A stretch of 64,000 nucleotides of DNA, taken from positions 74,417,501-74,481,500 of the forward strand of contig NC_069370.1 of NCBI RefSeq assembly GCF_021730395.1. The letters are read 5' to 3'. Position numbers and translations under genes: made by a program. Under the pieces are notes generated by a model. It was not told the DNA's origin. It ran no database searches and worked only from the letters and a program-made list of their open reading frames with translations. Source of the DNA: Mercenaria mercenaria. Taxonomy: Eukaryota > Mollusca > Bivalvia > Venerida > Veneridae. Shown here one piece after another: positions 11,526-22,479 of the stretch (position 1 is the first letter of the stretch; each line of letters starts with the position of its first letter).

Positions 11526-12074
11526 TTCAACCGGAAAAATTAACAAAAAAGTGCATTTTTACATCTGAAACACATTTGTAACATGTTTTAGCTTACTTGT
11601 TAGAAGTAACAAAGTAAGCTATTGTGATCATCCTTTGTACGTCGTCCGTCGTCCGACCGTCCGTACATTCACATTTTTCTTGTGAATACGATAGAGACAA
11701 CATTTATTATTTGATTTTGACAAAACTTGCACAGAACGTGTATATATCTATGATATCTCGGTTCCTTTAAAAAACAGACATATCACGTTATTCGTCTTGA
11801 AGTTATGGCCCCAGAGATGGCAAACATTACTGATTTTAGCCTTGTGAACGAGACAGAGACCACATTGTTTTGTTTATTTTTACTGAACTTGCACACAACT
11901 TATATATCTATATGTTCTCGGTTCCTTTCAAAAACAACCGTATTGCACCATTTTACTTGGAGTAACGGCCCTTGAATTAGCAAAAAAAACCCCTAAACAA
12001 ACAAAAAAACAACAACAAAAAAAACAACATGCTGATTTTATCCTTGTCAACACAATAAAGACTACATTTATTAT

Positions 12075-13400
12075 TTAATTTTTATTAATCCCCCGCCACG
12101 AGTGGTAGGGGGTTATAGGAATGATCTCCGTCCGTCCTTCCATCTTCCGTCCTTCTGTTACATTTTGTGTCCGCTCTGTATCTCCTAAACCCCTTCTTGA
12201 AGGATTTTCTTGAAACTTGGCTAAAATGATCACCTCATCAAGACGATGTACAGAACCCATGAGTCGGCCATGTCGGTTCAAGGTCAAGGTCACAACTCAT
12301 TGTCAAAGGTTTGAGCCTTCCGTTTCGTGTCCGCTCTGTATCTCCTAAACCCATTTAAGGATAATCATGAAACTTGGGTCAAATGATCACCTCATCATGC
12401 AGAACCCATGTCGTCTCAAGGTCAAGGTCACAACTCAAGGTCAAAGGTTTGAGCCTTCCATTTCTTGTCCGCTCTGTATCTCCTAAACCTCTTGAAGGAT
12501 AATTATGAAACTTGGATTAAATGATCACCGTATCAAGACGATGTGTAGAACACATGAGGCAGCCATGTCGGTTCAAGGTCAAGGTCACAACTCAAGGTCA
12601 AAGGTTTGAGCCTTCCATTTTGTGTCCGCTCTGTATCTCCTAAATCCCTTGAAGGATTTTCATCAAACTTGGGTCAAAAGATCACCTTATCAAGACAATG
12701 TGCAGAACTTATGAGTCAGCCATGTTTGCTCAAGGTCAAGGTCACAATGCCGGGTCAAAGGTTTGAGCCTTCCATTTTGTTTCCCCTCTGTATCTCTTAA
12801 TCCCCTTGAAGGATTCATATGAAACCTAGGTCAAATGATCCCCTATCCAAGACGATGTGCAGAATTCATGAGTCAGCCATGCCGGCTCAAGATCAAGTTC
12901 ACAGCTCAAGATCAAAGTTTTAAGCCTTCCATTTCTTGCCGCTCCATATCTCCTAAACCCCTTGAAGGAATTTTATAAAACTTGGGTCAAATGATCACCT
13001 CATCAAGACGACGTGCAGAACTGATGAGTCAGCCATGCCGGCTCAAGGTCAAAGTCACAATTAGGGTCAAAGTTTTGAGCCTACCATTTTATGTCCACTC
13101 TGTATCTCCTAAACCCCTTGAAGGATTTATATTAAACTTTGGTCAAATGATCACCTCATCAAGAACTCATGAGTCAGCCATGTCAACTCAAGGTCAAGGT
13201 CACAACTCAAGGTCAAAGGTTTGAGCTCTGTATCTCCTAAACCCCTTGAAGGATTTTCATGAAACTTGGGTCAAATGATCACCTCATCTAGACGATGTGC
13301 AGAATATGATTGGTCAGCCATGTCAGTTCAAGGTCAAGGTCACGGCTCAAGGTCAAAGGTTTACCCTTTCACTTTGCATACCAGTGGCGGGGAATTTAGC
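12075..13400. repeat. Tandem array of ~150 bp units, about eight copies
   Basis: Each unit contains CTCTGTATCTCCTAAACCCC, TTGAAGGATTTTCATGAAAC, GGGTCAAATGATCACC, CATGAGTCAGCCATG, CAAGGTCAAGGTCACAACTC and AGGTCAAAGGTTTGAGCC. Phrase starts fall near 12175, 12335, 12475, 12630, 12790, 12945, 13100 and 13230. Four related units lie at 53.8-54.4 kb. Short open frames here are repeats of the same non-coding words in different frames. The repeat carries nuclear-receptor-like TCAAGGTCA half-sites. Confidence 0.85.
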
Positions 13401-13983
13401 TGTCTTTCAGACTGCCTTGTTAAACTTATAAAGGATCTCACTTCCTTTAAAAACAGCCATATCGCGCCATTTGTCTCGGAATAATGGCTTAAATGGCAAA
13501 ATTTGCTTATTTTATTCTTGTGAACACAATAGAGACCATATTTATTTTTTCATTTTGACCAAACTTGTATAGAAGTTATATATCTATACCATCTCGGTTC
13601 CTTGCGGAAACCAGCTATATAACACCATTTTTCCTGGAGTTATGGTCCCTAAAATGACAAAATTTGCTGACTTAAGCATTGTAAACATGACATAGATCAC
13701 ATTTATTATTTGATTTTGACCAAACTTGCATTGGAATTATATATCATTAATATCTTGTTTTTTTTCCTCGAAGAGTAGCCACATCACTTTATTTGTCTTA
13801 GAGTTATGGCCCCTGAAATGGCAAAAAAAACGCAGATTTAATAACATGTTTAATGTAGTATTACTCATGTTAGCGATAGTGGGCCATGACTATCCTCTTG
13901 TTGATTAGAGGGATATTTCCGGTCAGGTTAATATCTTGGTATCTGGCAATTAAAGAATACCGTTATCATGACTGGTCTGTCAA

Positions 13984-16221
13984 TGCACTAAAACAAGATC
14001 AAGGCAGTCTCAACTAACATAGAAAGTCTTGTAAAGCTTGTTTCCGTAGAACACCGGTACATTTATGTATACTTTTAAATAGTGACTAGCTTGGCTACTC
14101 GAAGACTGCTCAATGTTACTGTTCTGATCCTGCTGTCGTCGGCGTGCGCGGGATCGCTGCAAGATAGGTTTTTCGTTTTTGTTTTGTTTATCTTTGTCAA
14201 TTCGCATTGCTTTGAACATCAAAATTAAAAAAAAGAAAAAAGAAAAAAAATTATACTGAAGACAATAGATACATCAAATGAAATATGTCCTATTCAAAAC
14301 CCTGACGTGAACTTTATTGGATTATATTTACTAGGAGAATTCTTGCCTGGCCTGGTGTCTGCATTCGTATGGAAATACTCTTATTTTGTATCTTTATAGG
14401 AGCGGCACGAGTAACTCCATCGGTGAGGGTGGTGCAGTGGATAGTTTTGCAGATTACGAAACCGGCAGAGCCTGTTGAATTCCCAGTCAGGGCCGGAATT
14501 TCCAGAGCTATTGTGTCTCTCATCCACCCAGTTAAGACTTTACTTGTATCGGTGCGTTTTACCAGACCCGTAAACGATTGTATGAGTGTAAACTCGTATA
14601 TGAGCCGGGGTATAATTTCAGTTAATATTAATGGGAGGAACTAACCATCGACTAGAGTGTCGAGGGATACACGTTGGAGATTGGGTGATAACTATTCGTA
14701 TCTGTTGCGATTTTTGCCTATCGGTGCTGTTTCCAGCTGGGAAGTTGTCTGTTACTAACATAAAGATTCTGTTGTACTGATTTTAATATTTTTGACATTT
14801 TTATCATCATCATCATCATCATCAAATCATCATCATCATCTTGAACTGGTCCGTTGTAGGATCAATGGTAAAATTAACTGCCCTAAACTGTATTTACCTA
14901 AATACTGTTGAAAACAGGCGCTCTGAATCCAACAAACAAACATAATATTCATCAAAACCATGCTACATGGTGCCAAAATTTGACTCGTTTGCATTAATAT
15001 GTGTAATATGATCACAACAGATTGTAAATTAATGGTGGTTATTTGTACCAAAGTATTTGGAAATCTGACTAAAGCGAGTTATGATCCGGACACAAACGTA
15101 TATATTACAGCAAAAAACAAAACAAATTTAAGTTCAAAGCTGTGACCTTGATCTTGAATATAGCAACCTGGATCATGATCGCAACAAACCTTCTATCTAT
15201 GCTGATCATTTGTACCAAATAATTTAAAAATCTAACAATGCATAGGCAAGTTATACCAAGGACAAGAACCTATATATAACTGCATGAATGCACAAACTCT
15301 GCTATTTCACGGCGGGATTATAATAAACGAAGGCCTATTTCCTTACAAGCGAGCTCAGTGGGGTGAGGGTAATTAAAAACTAAGGTGTATTTTCTTAAAA
15401 TCTCATAGACATAAATTCGCAGCATGCACAAGGTCGTGCCCTCCTAGACTTAAGGCTAACGACTCCGCCCATGACAAGTTGTATATAATTTGTCCCAGGA
15501 CATAGCATCTTCCTGTTTGTCACCCTACTTGAGACAGCTCTGGATAACGAAAGATAGCTACAAATGTATGTCGCCACCGGGTTCGAACCAGTGACCCGAC
15601 CATTTGGGTCTACCTTTCAGCTAGTTGAGGTAACGGTAGAAGAAGCTGAATTTGTAATCATATTATAGTGGTAGTGGCAGTTGATGCAGAAAAGATAATA
15701 AATATGGAGCCAAGTCACGAGAAAATTGGCATTCGAACATTCCGTGAATTTCCGGAATCTCTATATTAAGGCTGACCTGTGCATTTATGCATCTGAATTA
15801 GGGTCAGGAAACTTCATATTCAGGTAGAATGAGCCTTCATTGAAATAACAGCGAACGGTGTGGGCTATGACCAGACTGCGTGGATGCACAGGCTGATCTG
15901 GGCCCACACTGGTTGCAAAGCCTCGAAAGTTCCCGAAGGCCCATTTTCTCATGATGCGGCTCAAATAATTTTATGACGTTATTGGCGTCGACGACGACGA
16001 CGTTAACTTGTGATGGTGCTTATGGCAGTCATTTAATGATGTTGCCATGACAATCAGCTGATTGAACATTTGCAGTACAAAACTCAACATGATACATATG
16101 TGCTTCTATTGTCAACCCCCATGTTGGACAAACACATTCATAACACATTTTACCTGTTACGAATGCGATCGCATACGTACGAAATCTGTTACAAATGCGA
16201 TCTGTTACGAATGAGGTCCTA
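13984..16221 (+). repeat. Left arm of the E1/E2 inverted repeat
   Basis: From TGCACTAAAA at 13984 to the E1 right end, this is reproduced in reverse complement from 16626 to 21864, apart from the LINE. Shared landmarks in order: TGCACTAAAA, CAGTCTCAACTAACATAGAA, a (CAT)n run, CAGCGAACGGTGTGGG, a (GAC)n run, CCATGTTGGACAAACACATTC and the GTAACA/GATCGC end. The arm includes two tRNA-like patches, near 14420-14500 and 15565-15640 (the latter on the minus strand with box B GGTTCGAACC). I judge identity to be high but not perfect. No coding sequence recognised. Confidence 0.8.
14797..14842. repeat. (ATC)n microsatellite
   Basis: A run of CATCAT repeats with one short interruption. The corresponding inverted position in E2 (about 21053-21112) has a longer, interrupted GATGAT/TTATTA microsatellite, as expected for homologous arms that diverged by replication slippage. 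Confidence 0.8.
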
Positions 16222-16231
16222 CAGACCCTTG

Positions 16232-16612
16232 CTTTGTCCTGGGCACAGACTCCTGCGAAGAATCTGATATGTTCACAACTGAACAGTAGTATTTAATATA
16301 TGAACCTGCAAGCAAACCTCGGATAAATATTTTATAACTGCAAAAAGGGGGATAATTCAGTAAACATGCCTGACACAGTTATGTGTCTTCTCTTCAATCG
16401 TTTCAACGAATTACCTTCAGCAGTACTGAAGACATGAAGTGGCACGCAAAACTTAACCAGCTTTTCTATGTAGAAAGGGGATCAGTCATTCAAATGCTGG
16501 CCAGAGTTACGGGCCTTGATGTTAAGACACTGTTGACCCCGAAGACATATGCGAAGTTTCAACCAAATACCTTCAGTTTTCTTGGAGATATAAAGTTTTA
16601 TGCAAAACATTA
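16232..16612. other. Spacer between E1 and E2
   Basis: About 380 bp between the facing ends of E1 and E2. Its left edge continues the coding-like fragment interrupted at 11339. A frame of about 75 codons (16383-16613) contains SLQSFQRITFSSTED but has no recognised domain. This is older host or transposon DNA in which both elements now sit, or the loop of a fold-back structure. Confidence 0.45.
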
Positions 16613-17258
16613 AGCAAAGCATTGTAGGGCGACATTCGTAACAGATCGCATTTGTAACAGATTTCGTACGTATGCGATCGCATTCGTAACAGGAAAAATG
16701 TGTTACGAATGTGTTTGTCCAACATGGGGGTTGACATGAGAAGCACATATGTATCATGTTGAGTTTTATACTGCAAATGTCAAGCGGGAAGTCAATGAAC
16801 AACTAGGAGGTAGCGACCATCGCCCAGTCTAACTCACTATGGACCGTATAGCCTCTACTTCATCTAACATCCCCAGATGGAACTACAAGAAGGCCAGATG
16901 GACTTTTTACCAAAGTCTGAGTGATGAGCTCTGTAAAGACATCAGAGTGGAAGGTAGAGACATCAACCGGGTTGTCAAAGACTTCAACGTCAGTATACTT
17001 AAGGCTGCTTACAGCGCCATTCCAAGGGGAGCAAGAAAGGACTATAAGCCCTACTGGAGTGATGAGTTGGAGAATCTACAGGCAAAGTTATCAGAAGCCA
17101 GGGAGGAAGCAGAAAACAATCCCTCATAAGAAAATAACCTCTCTCTACAGCAAGCCAAGGCCAAATTCCTCAGGCACAAACGGGAAGCACAGAGGAAGAG
17201 CTGGAGAAACAAAACTGTCTCGCTCAACCTAGAGCGAGATGGCCAAAAGCTGTGGAGA

Positions 17259-18698
17259 TTGACGAGACAGCTGAACGATGAAGAAACAGGAAGAGGCTCA
17301 GTAACTTTGGAAGAGAACACTTTTGCCTCTGGTAACAAAGATGTTTCCAACATCCCCATCAACAGAGAACGGCAAAGGGAAGCCCGAAGAGAAAAAAGGG
17401 AAAGGCAGACAAGCCAAGTGACACCAGAATGCATGAAGCAGGGTCTTAAACTGCATGAGCTGCAGACAGCTCTTAGGCAGTTGAAGACAAAGAAGTCTCC
17501 TGGACCAGATGGAGTCAAAAATGAAATGCTGACCCATCTAGGCACTGAAGCAATTTGCAAGCTCCTGGAAATTTACAACTACAGCAGGACACAAGGACTG
17601 CTTCCACAGATATGGAAAAAGGCAGTCATGATCCCCATCCACAAGAAAGGGAAGGATCCAAAGAAGGCTGCAAGCTACCGCCCAATCAGCCTACCCAGCT
17701 GTGTTGGAAAGACCATGGAGAGGATTGTGAATGCACGCCTGAAGTGGTATATGGAGATTAACAACCTATTTGCAACGCAACAAGCTGGCTTCAGACAATT
17801 CCGCTCCACTGAGGACCAGACCACTTATCTATCGCAAGAGATAGAGGACGCCTTCCAAGAGCAGAAAGTAATGCTTACAGCATGGATTGATCTGCAGAGG
17901 GCGTTTGACAAAGTCTGGACTGATGGACTCCTCGTCAAGCTGATGAGGACTGGAGTAGGAGGTCACATGCTGAGGTGGATTAAGTCATACCTCCACAACA
18001 GGAGAGCAAGAGTCAGTTTAGAACATGCCAGCAGTAGGAAGTTCCTGCTGCGTCATGGTGTCCCACAAGGCGGAGTCTTATCCCCTACACCCTTCTTACT
18101 TTTCATCAATGATCTGGTGTCTGAACTACCGAAAGGAGTTAAGGTTTCTCTCTACGCTGACGATCTGGTGTTATGGTGTAAGGAAGAACATGCCACTACA
18201 GCCACATACAGGATGCAAGAAGCCATCAACAAGCTTTCAGCTTGGGCTGAAGATTGGTGTGTATCGATCAATACAGAGAAATCGTCCACCACACTATTCT
18301 CCCTGTTGTCAAAGCAGAGGGCGGGTAAAATCAAGATGGGAAATACTTCGCTGATTGAAGCAGACGAGGCAAAATACCTTGGGGTAACCTTTGACAAACG
18401 GCTAACCTGGAAGCCCCACATTAGTCAAGCAGAAGGGAAGGCCCGTAAAAAGCTTGCCATGATGCGCAAACTTGCTGGAACAACGTGGGGAGCAAATGAG
18501 CAAATACTCAAGACAGTATATCAGGGAACAGTGAGACCCCATTTAGAGTATAGCTCAACTGCCTGGTCCACTTCTGCCAAAACTAACCAACAAGCTTTAG
18601 ACAAGGTTCAGAACCAAGCATTGCGGATCATGACAGGTGCTACAAAGTCTACACCAATCTCCTTCATGGAGAAGCTAACAGGCACACAGCCGTTATAA
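17259..18698 (+). CDS. LINE reverse transcriptase block
   Basis: Longest open block of the LINE (479 codons). It copies LINE RNA into DNA at nicked target sites. Fingers/palm motifs in order: KKSPGPDGVKNEML, PIHKKGKDPKKAASYRPISL, QAGFRQFRSTEDQ, AWIDLQRAFDKVW, GVPQGGVLSPTPFLLFINDL, YADDLVLW and AKYLGVTFDKRLTW. The active-site YADD is intact. The start Met is only the first Met after an upstream stop; the frame itself continues from 16781. The block ends at a TAA followed in the same frame by the RNase H part. Confidence 0.88.
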   Translation: MTRQLNDEETGRGSVTLEENTFASGNKDVSNIPINRERQREARREKRERQTSQVTPECMKQGLKLHELQTALRQLKTKKSPGPDGVKNEMLTHLGTEAICKLLEIYNYSRTQGLLPQIWKKAVMIPIHKKGKDPKKAASYRPISLPSCVGKTMERIVNARLKWYMEINNLFATQQAGFRQFRSTEDQTTYLSQEIEDAFQEQKVMLTAWIDLQRAFDKVWTDGLLVKLMRTGVGGHMLRWIKSYLHNRRARVSLEHASSRKFLLRHGVPQGGVLSPTPFLLFINDLVSELPKGVKVSLYADDLVLWCKEEHATTATYRMQEAINKLSAWAEDWCVSINTEKSSTTLFSLLSKQRAGKIKMGNTSLIEADEAKYLGVTFDKRLTWKPHISQAEGKARKKLAMMRKLAGTTWGANEQILKTVYQGTVRPHLEYSSTAWSTSAKTNQQALDKVQNQALRIMTGATKSTPISFMEKLTGTQPL

Positions 18699-18761
18699 GA
18701 CAGAAGGCATGCAAAGGTTCTGCTTCAAGCAGAGAAGTTCAGGTCTTTTCAAGACCATCCC

Positions 18762-19799
18762 ATGAAAGCCAAGCTAGATGGCTATACAAAGAATCGGCTC
18801 AAACGTAGCAGCTTCGTACATGAGGCAAAGAAACTCAACCGAGAATTCAAAACTGAGCTGAGCATTCCAACGACTCCCTTAGGTAGGGAAGACATCATAA
18901 ACCCACTAGCGAACGATCTGTCCTCAGTGACTGTGAGACTTGCTGTTCCTCGTCTTGACCGCGGGAAGCAAGAGGATGAAGGCATTCGGAAGAGCCTCAC
19001 ACTTGCTATGATCAATGAAGACTATCCTCCGGAATTATGGACTCATGTCTATACAGACGGATCAGCCACATGCAACGTCAAAGATGGAGGAGCAGGAGTT
19101 TTCATTCAATACCCATCTGGCAAGAGAGAAACACTACATGCAGCCACAGGAAAACACTGCAGTAACTATAAGGCAGAGACTGAAGCACTCATGAAGGCCG
19201 TCTCAATGGTTGAAGACTCGGCAGAAGAAAGCTCCTCAGTCGTCTTTTTCACAGATGCACTGTCTGTCATGGAAGCTCTGATCAACAATAAAGCTTCGCA
19301 GCTAGCCAGGAGAATGCAGAGCCTGAGTATAACCTGCAAAGTAGCACTTCAGTGGATTCAATCCCATTGTGGACTTGCAGGCAATGAAAAGGCAGACAAA
19401 CTGGCTAAGCTAGGAGCTCAGTCAGAACAACCAACAGTACCTGTGAATTACAAGGAGAAAGTCACCATCATCAAGGCACTAACGAGACCAAGGATGGAGG
19501 AAGATGCTTTTCATCTCCTTGATCGGTCTGAACAAGTGATGATGGTCAGGCTCCGCTCAGGGCACAACAAACTCAATGCTCACATGTACAAGAAATACAG
19601 ACTGACATCATCGCCAACTTGTCCATGTGGTGAAGAAGATCAGACTGCGGAGCATATACTTCAGAGATGTAAAAGGCACGACCAAGAGCGAGCTGCGACT
19701 TGGCCAATAGATACCTCAGTCCACCAGAAACTGTATGGAGGCATTGAGGATCTTAGGCAAACCACAAGTTTCATCGAGGCTACTGGTCTGAAAGTGTAG
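18762..19799 (+). CDS. LINE RNase H and C-terminal knuckle block
   Basis: The 345-codon block after the second stop carries an RNase H fold: VYTDGSATCNVKDGGAGV (first Asp), KAETEALMKAV (Glu), FFTDALSVMEAL (second Asp) and SHCGLAGNEKADKLAK (His/Asp region). All four acidic positions appear present. A C-x-C..H-x4-C motif (CPCGEEDQTAEHILQRC) follows. The domain degrades RNA in RNA:DNA hybrids during LINE integration. It ends 23 bp before the LINE's 3' boundary. Confidence 0.85.
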   Translation: MKAKLDGYTKNRLKRSSFVHEAKKLNREFKTELSIPTTPLGREDIINPLANDLSSVTVRLAVPRLDRGKQEDEGIRKSLTLAMINEDYPPELWTHVYTDGSATCNVKDGGAGVFIQYPSGKRETLHAATGKHCSNYKAETEALMKAVSMVEDSAEESSSVVFFTDALSVMEALINNKASQLARRMQSLSITCKVALQWIQSHCGLAGNEKADKLAKLGAQSEQPTVPVNYKEKVTIIKALTRPRMEEDAFHLLDRSEQVMMVRLRSGHNKLNAHMYKKYRLTSSPTCPCGEEDQTAEHILQRCKRHDQERAATWPIDTSVHQKLYGGIEDLRQTTSFIEATGLKV

Positions 19800-21929
19800 A
19801 TGCGAACGACAAGAAGAAGAAGATACTGCAAATGTTCAATCAGTTGGTAGTTATCGCAACATCATTAAATGACTGCCATAAGCACCATCACAAGTTATCG
19901 TCGTTGTCGTCGATGAGGTCATAAAATTCTTTGAGCCCCATCATGAGAAAAATGGGCCTTCGGGAATCTTTGAGGCCTTGCAACCAGTGTGGACCCAGAT
20001 CAGCCTGCACATCCGCGCAGTCTGATCATGACCCACACCGTTCGCTGTTATTTCAAAGAAATTCTACCTGAATATGAAATTTTCTGACCCTAATGCAGAT
20101 GCATAAATGCACAGGTCAGCCTAAATACAGACTTTCTGGAAATTCACGAAAATGTCCGAATGCCAATTTTCCTGTGACGTGGCTCAATTTTTATTATCGT
20201 TTCTGCATCCACTGCCACTACCACTATAATATGATTACAACTTCAGCTACTTATACTGTTACCTCGACTAGCTGAAATGTAGACCCACATGCTCAAGTCA
20301 CTGGTTCGAATCCGGTGACGACATACATTTGTAGCTATCTTTCGTTATCCAGAGCTGTTTCAAGTTGGGTGAAAAACAGGAAGTTGCTATGTCCAGGGAC
20401 AAATTATATACAACTTGTCATGGACGGAGTCGTTAGCCTTAGGTCTAGGAGGGCTCGACCTTGTGCATGCTGCGGACTAATATCTATGAGATTCTAAGAA
20501 AATACACTTTAGTTTTTAATTACCCTCATCCCAATGAGCCCGCTTGTAAGGTAATATGCCTTCTTTTATCATAATCCCGCCGTGAAATAGCGGAGTTTGT
20601 GTGTTCGTGCAGTTATATATAGGTTCATGTTCTTGGTATAACTTGACCATGCATAGTCAGATTTTCGAGTTATTTGGTTCACATGATCAGCATGGATAGA
20701 AGGTTTGTTGCGATCATGATCCATGTTGCTATATTCAAGATCAAGTTCACAGCTTTGAACTTAGATGTGTTTTGTTATTTTGTTGTAATATACACATTTG
20801 TGTCCGGATCATAATCGCTTTAGTCAGATTTCCAAATACTTTGGTACAAATAACCACCATTTATTGACAATCTGTAGTGATCATATACCTAGTCTATTAC
20901 TGCAAATGTATCAAAGTTTGGCACCCTGTAGAATGGTTTTGATGAATATTAAGTTTGTTTGTTGGATTCACAGCGCCTGTTTTCAACAGTACTTAGGTAA
21001 TACAGTTAAGGGAAGTTAATTTTTCAATTGATTCTACAACGGGCCAGTCCAAGATGATGATGATGAATATTATTATGATGATGATAATGATGATAAAAAT
21101 GTCAATAATATTCCCAGCTCGAAACAGCACCGATAGAAGAAAATCCCAACAGATACGAGTAGTTTTCACCCTGTCCTGACGTGCGTCCCTCGACACCCTA
21201 GTCAAAGGTTCTTCCCATTAATTTCAATTGAAATTATACCCTGACTCATATACGAGTTTACACTCATACGTTCGTTTACGGGTTTGGTAAAACGCACCGA
21301 TACACATAAAGTCTTAACTGGGTGGATGAGAGACACAATATCTCTGGAAATTCCGGCCCTGACTGGGCATTCAACCCGCTCCGCCGGTTTCGTAATCTGC
21401 AAAACTATCCACTGCGCCACCCTCACCGATGGAGTTACTTGTGTCGCTCCTATAGAGATACAAAATAAGAGTGTTTCCATACGAATGCAGACACCAGGCA
21501 TGGCAAGAAAACTCTCTTATTGAATATTATCCAATAAAGTTCACGTCAGGGTTTTAAATGGGACATATTTCATTTGATGTATCCATTGTAGTCAGTATAA
21601 GTTTTTTTTTTAATTTTTGATGTTTAAAGCAATGCGAATTGACAAAGATAAACAAATCGAAAACGAAAAACCTATCTTGCAGCGAACCCGAGGACGCCGT
21701 AGACATCAGGATCAGAACAATAGCCATGAGCAGTCTTCGAATAGTCATGCTAGTCACTATTTTAAAGTATACATAAATGTATATATACCCTGTGTTCTAC
21801 GAAAACAAGCTTTTACAAGAATTTCTATGTTAGTTGAGACTGCATTGATCTTGATTTTAGTGCATTTTATTTGCTGTTGAAGCGAAACAACCAGCGATTT
21901 GCCGATTATAAAAGTTGAACAGGGATTGC

Positions 21930-22410
21930 ATGTGGTGTGCATCTTCCCCTTTAATCATACATAAAGGGATTTTGAAATAACTTGGCATAAATGTTCCTCA
22001 TAATGAGACGACGTGTCATGCGGAAGTCCCGGACCCCTAGCCCCAAGGTCTAGGTCACACTTAGAGGTCGAAGGATAACATTGTCTGTTTCGTGTCTGGT
22101 CCATAACTCTGCCATTCATAAAGGGATTTTGAAATTACTTTGCATAAATGTTCCCTATAATAAGATGAGGTGTCATGCGCAAGACGCTTAGCTCTAAGGA
22201 CAAGACCACACTTAGAAGTCGAATGTGGTTCTTGTCTGGTCCATAACACAAATGTTAACCGTATTGAGAAGGTGTGTAACGCTTATGACCCAGGCCTCTT
22301 AGGTCAAGGTCACAAAATGATATGTGATTTCTTTTTGCGCATACAACTGTGGCATCCTTGGGTATACTTCAAGGGCATTTGTCACCAATAGTGACAGCTC
22401 TTGTTAATTT
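21930..22410 (-). mobile_element. Partial 'GAGCTGTCACT' repeat, inverted copy
   Basis: Read on the minus strand it starts AAGAGCTGTCACTATTGGTG, then ACAAATGCCCTTGAAG, followed by about two degenerate units containing CCTTGACCTAAGAG, TTATGGACCAGACACGAAAC and AAAATCCCTTTATG. The same family is present in plus orientation at 29130-30475. No coding potential. It abuts the Penelope-like element on its right. Confidence 0.7.
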
Positions 22411-22479
22411 CATGTTCTTGACTAAATTTACCCATTTTATAGATTCTTACCAGTGAAAAATATATTTGATATTTATTCT

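Larger units (their letters stand above)
11340..16221. mobile_element. Element E1, TIR transposon with 10 bp target duplication
   Basis: The left end TAGGACCACATTCGTAACAG and the reverse complement of the right end, TAGGACCTCATTCGTAACAG, match over roughly 36 bp with one difference. CAGACCCTTG lies immediately outside both ends (11330-11339 and 16222-16231), a 10 bp target-site duplication. Inside are a palindromic GTAACA/TGTTAC cluster, an eight-copy array (12.1-13.4 kb) and a 2.2 kb right part whose inverted copy forms E2. No transposase is visible, so E1 is non-autonomous. A 9-10 bp duplication suggests a Mutator-like mechanism, but that class is inference. Confidence 0.7.
16781..19822 (+). 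mobile_element. 5'-truncated I/Jockey-type LINE with RNase H
   Basis: One reading frame runs through the whole insert. It begins at the endonuclease C-terminus (GGSDHRPV), then a linker, the reverse transcriptase (17,4-18,7 kb) with SPGPDG, AYRPISL-like ASYRPISLPS, DLQRAFDKVW, HGVPQGGVLSP and YADDLV, an RNase H domain at about 19,030-19,420 (YTDGSA, ETEAL, FTDALSV, WIQSHCGLAGNEKAD), and a Cys/His knuckle CPCGEEDQTAEHILQRC. It ends in GAAGAAGAAG. Three in-frame TAA codons (near 16829, 17127 and 18696) interrupt it, with no frameshift. ATACTGCAAATGT flanks it on both sides (16768-16780 and 19823-19835), a perfect 13 bp target duplication. RNase H places it in the I-like groups (I, Nimb, Ingi, Loa). 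Confidence 0.9.
16626..21864. mobile_element. Element E2, inverted partial copy of E1, split by a LINE
   Basis: The left end TAGGGCGACATTCGTAACAG matches the E1 ends. From there to 21864 the sequence, without the LINE at 16781-19822, mirrors E1 13984-16221. The far end reads TTTTAGTGCA, the complement of TGCACTAAAA at 13984. No TAGG..-type end was found to the right of 21864, so E2 is either truncated or the two arms form a fold-back element of about 4.8 kb (LINE excluded). A tRNA-like patch with box B GGTTCGAATCC lies at 20255-20330, matching 15565-15640 inverted. Confidence 0.7.

Noticed and set aside
12606-13484. Plus-strand frames containing repeated peptides such as SQPCLLKVKVT
   Set aside because: These are translations of a non-coding ~150 bp tandem repeat; the same words occur in several frames and at 53.8 kb.
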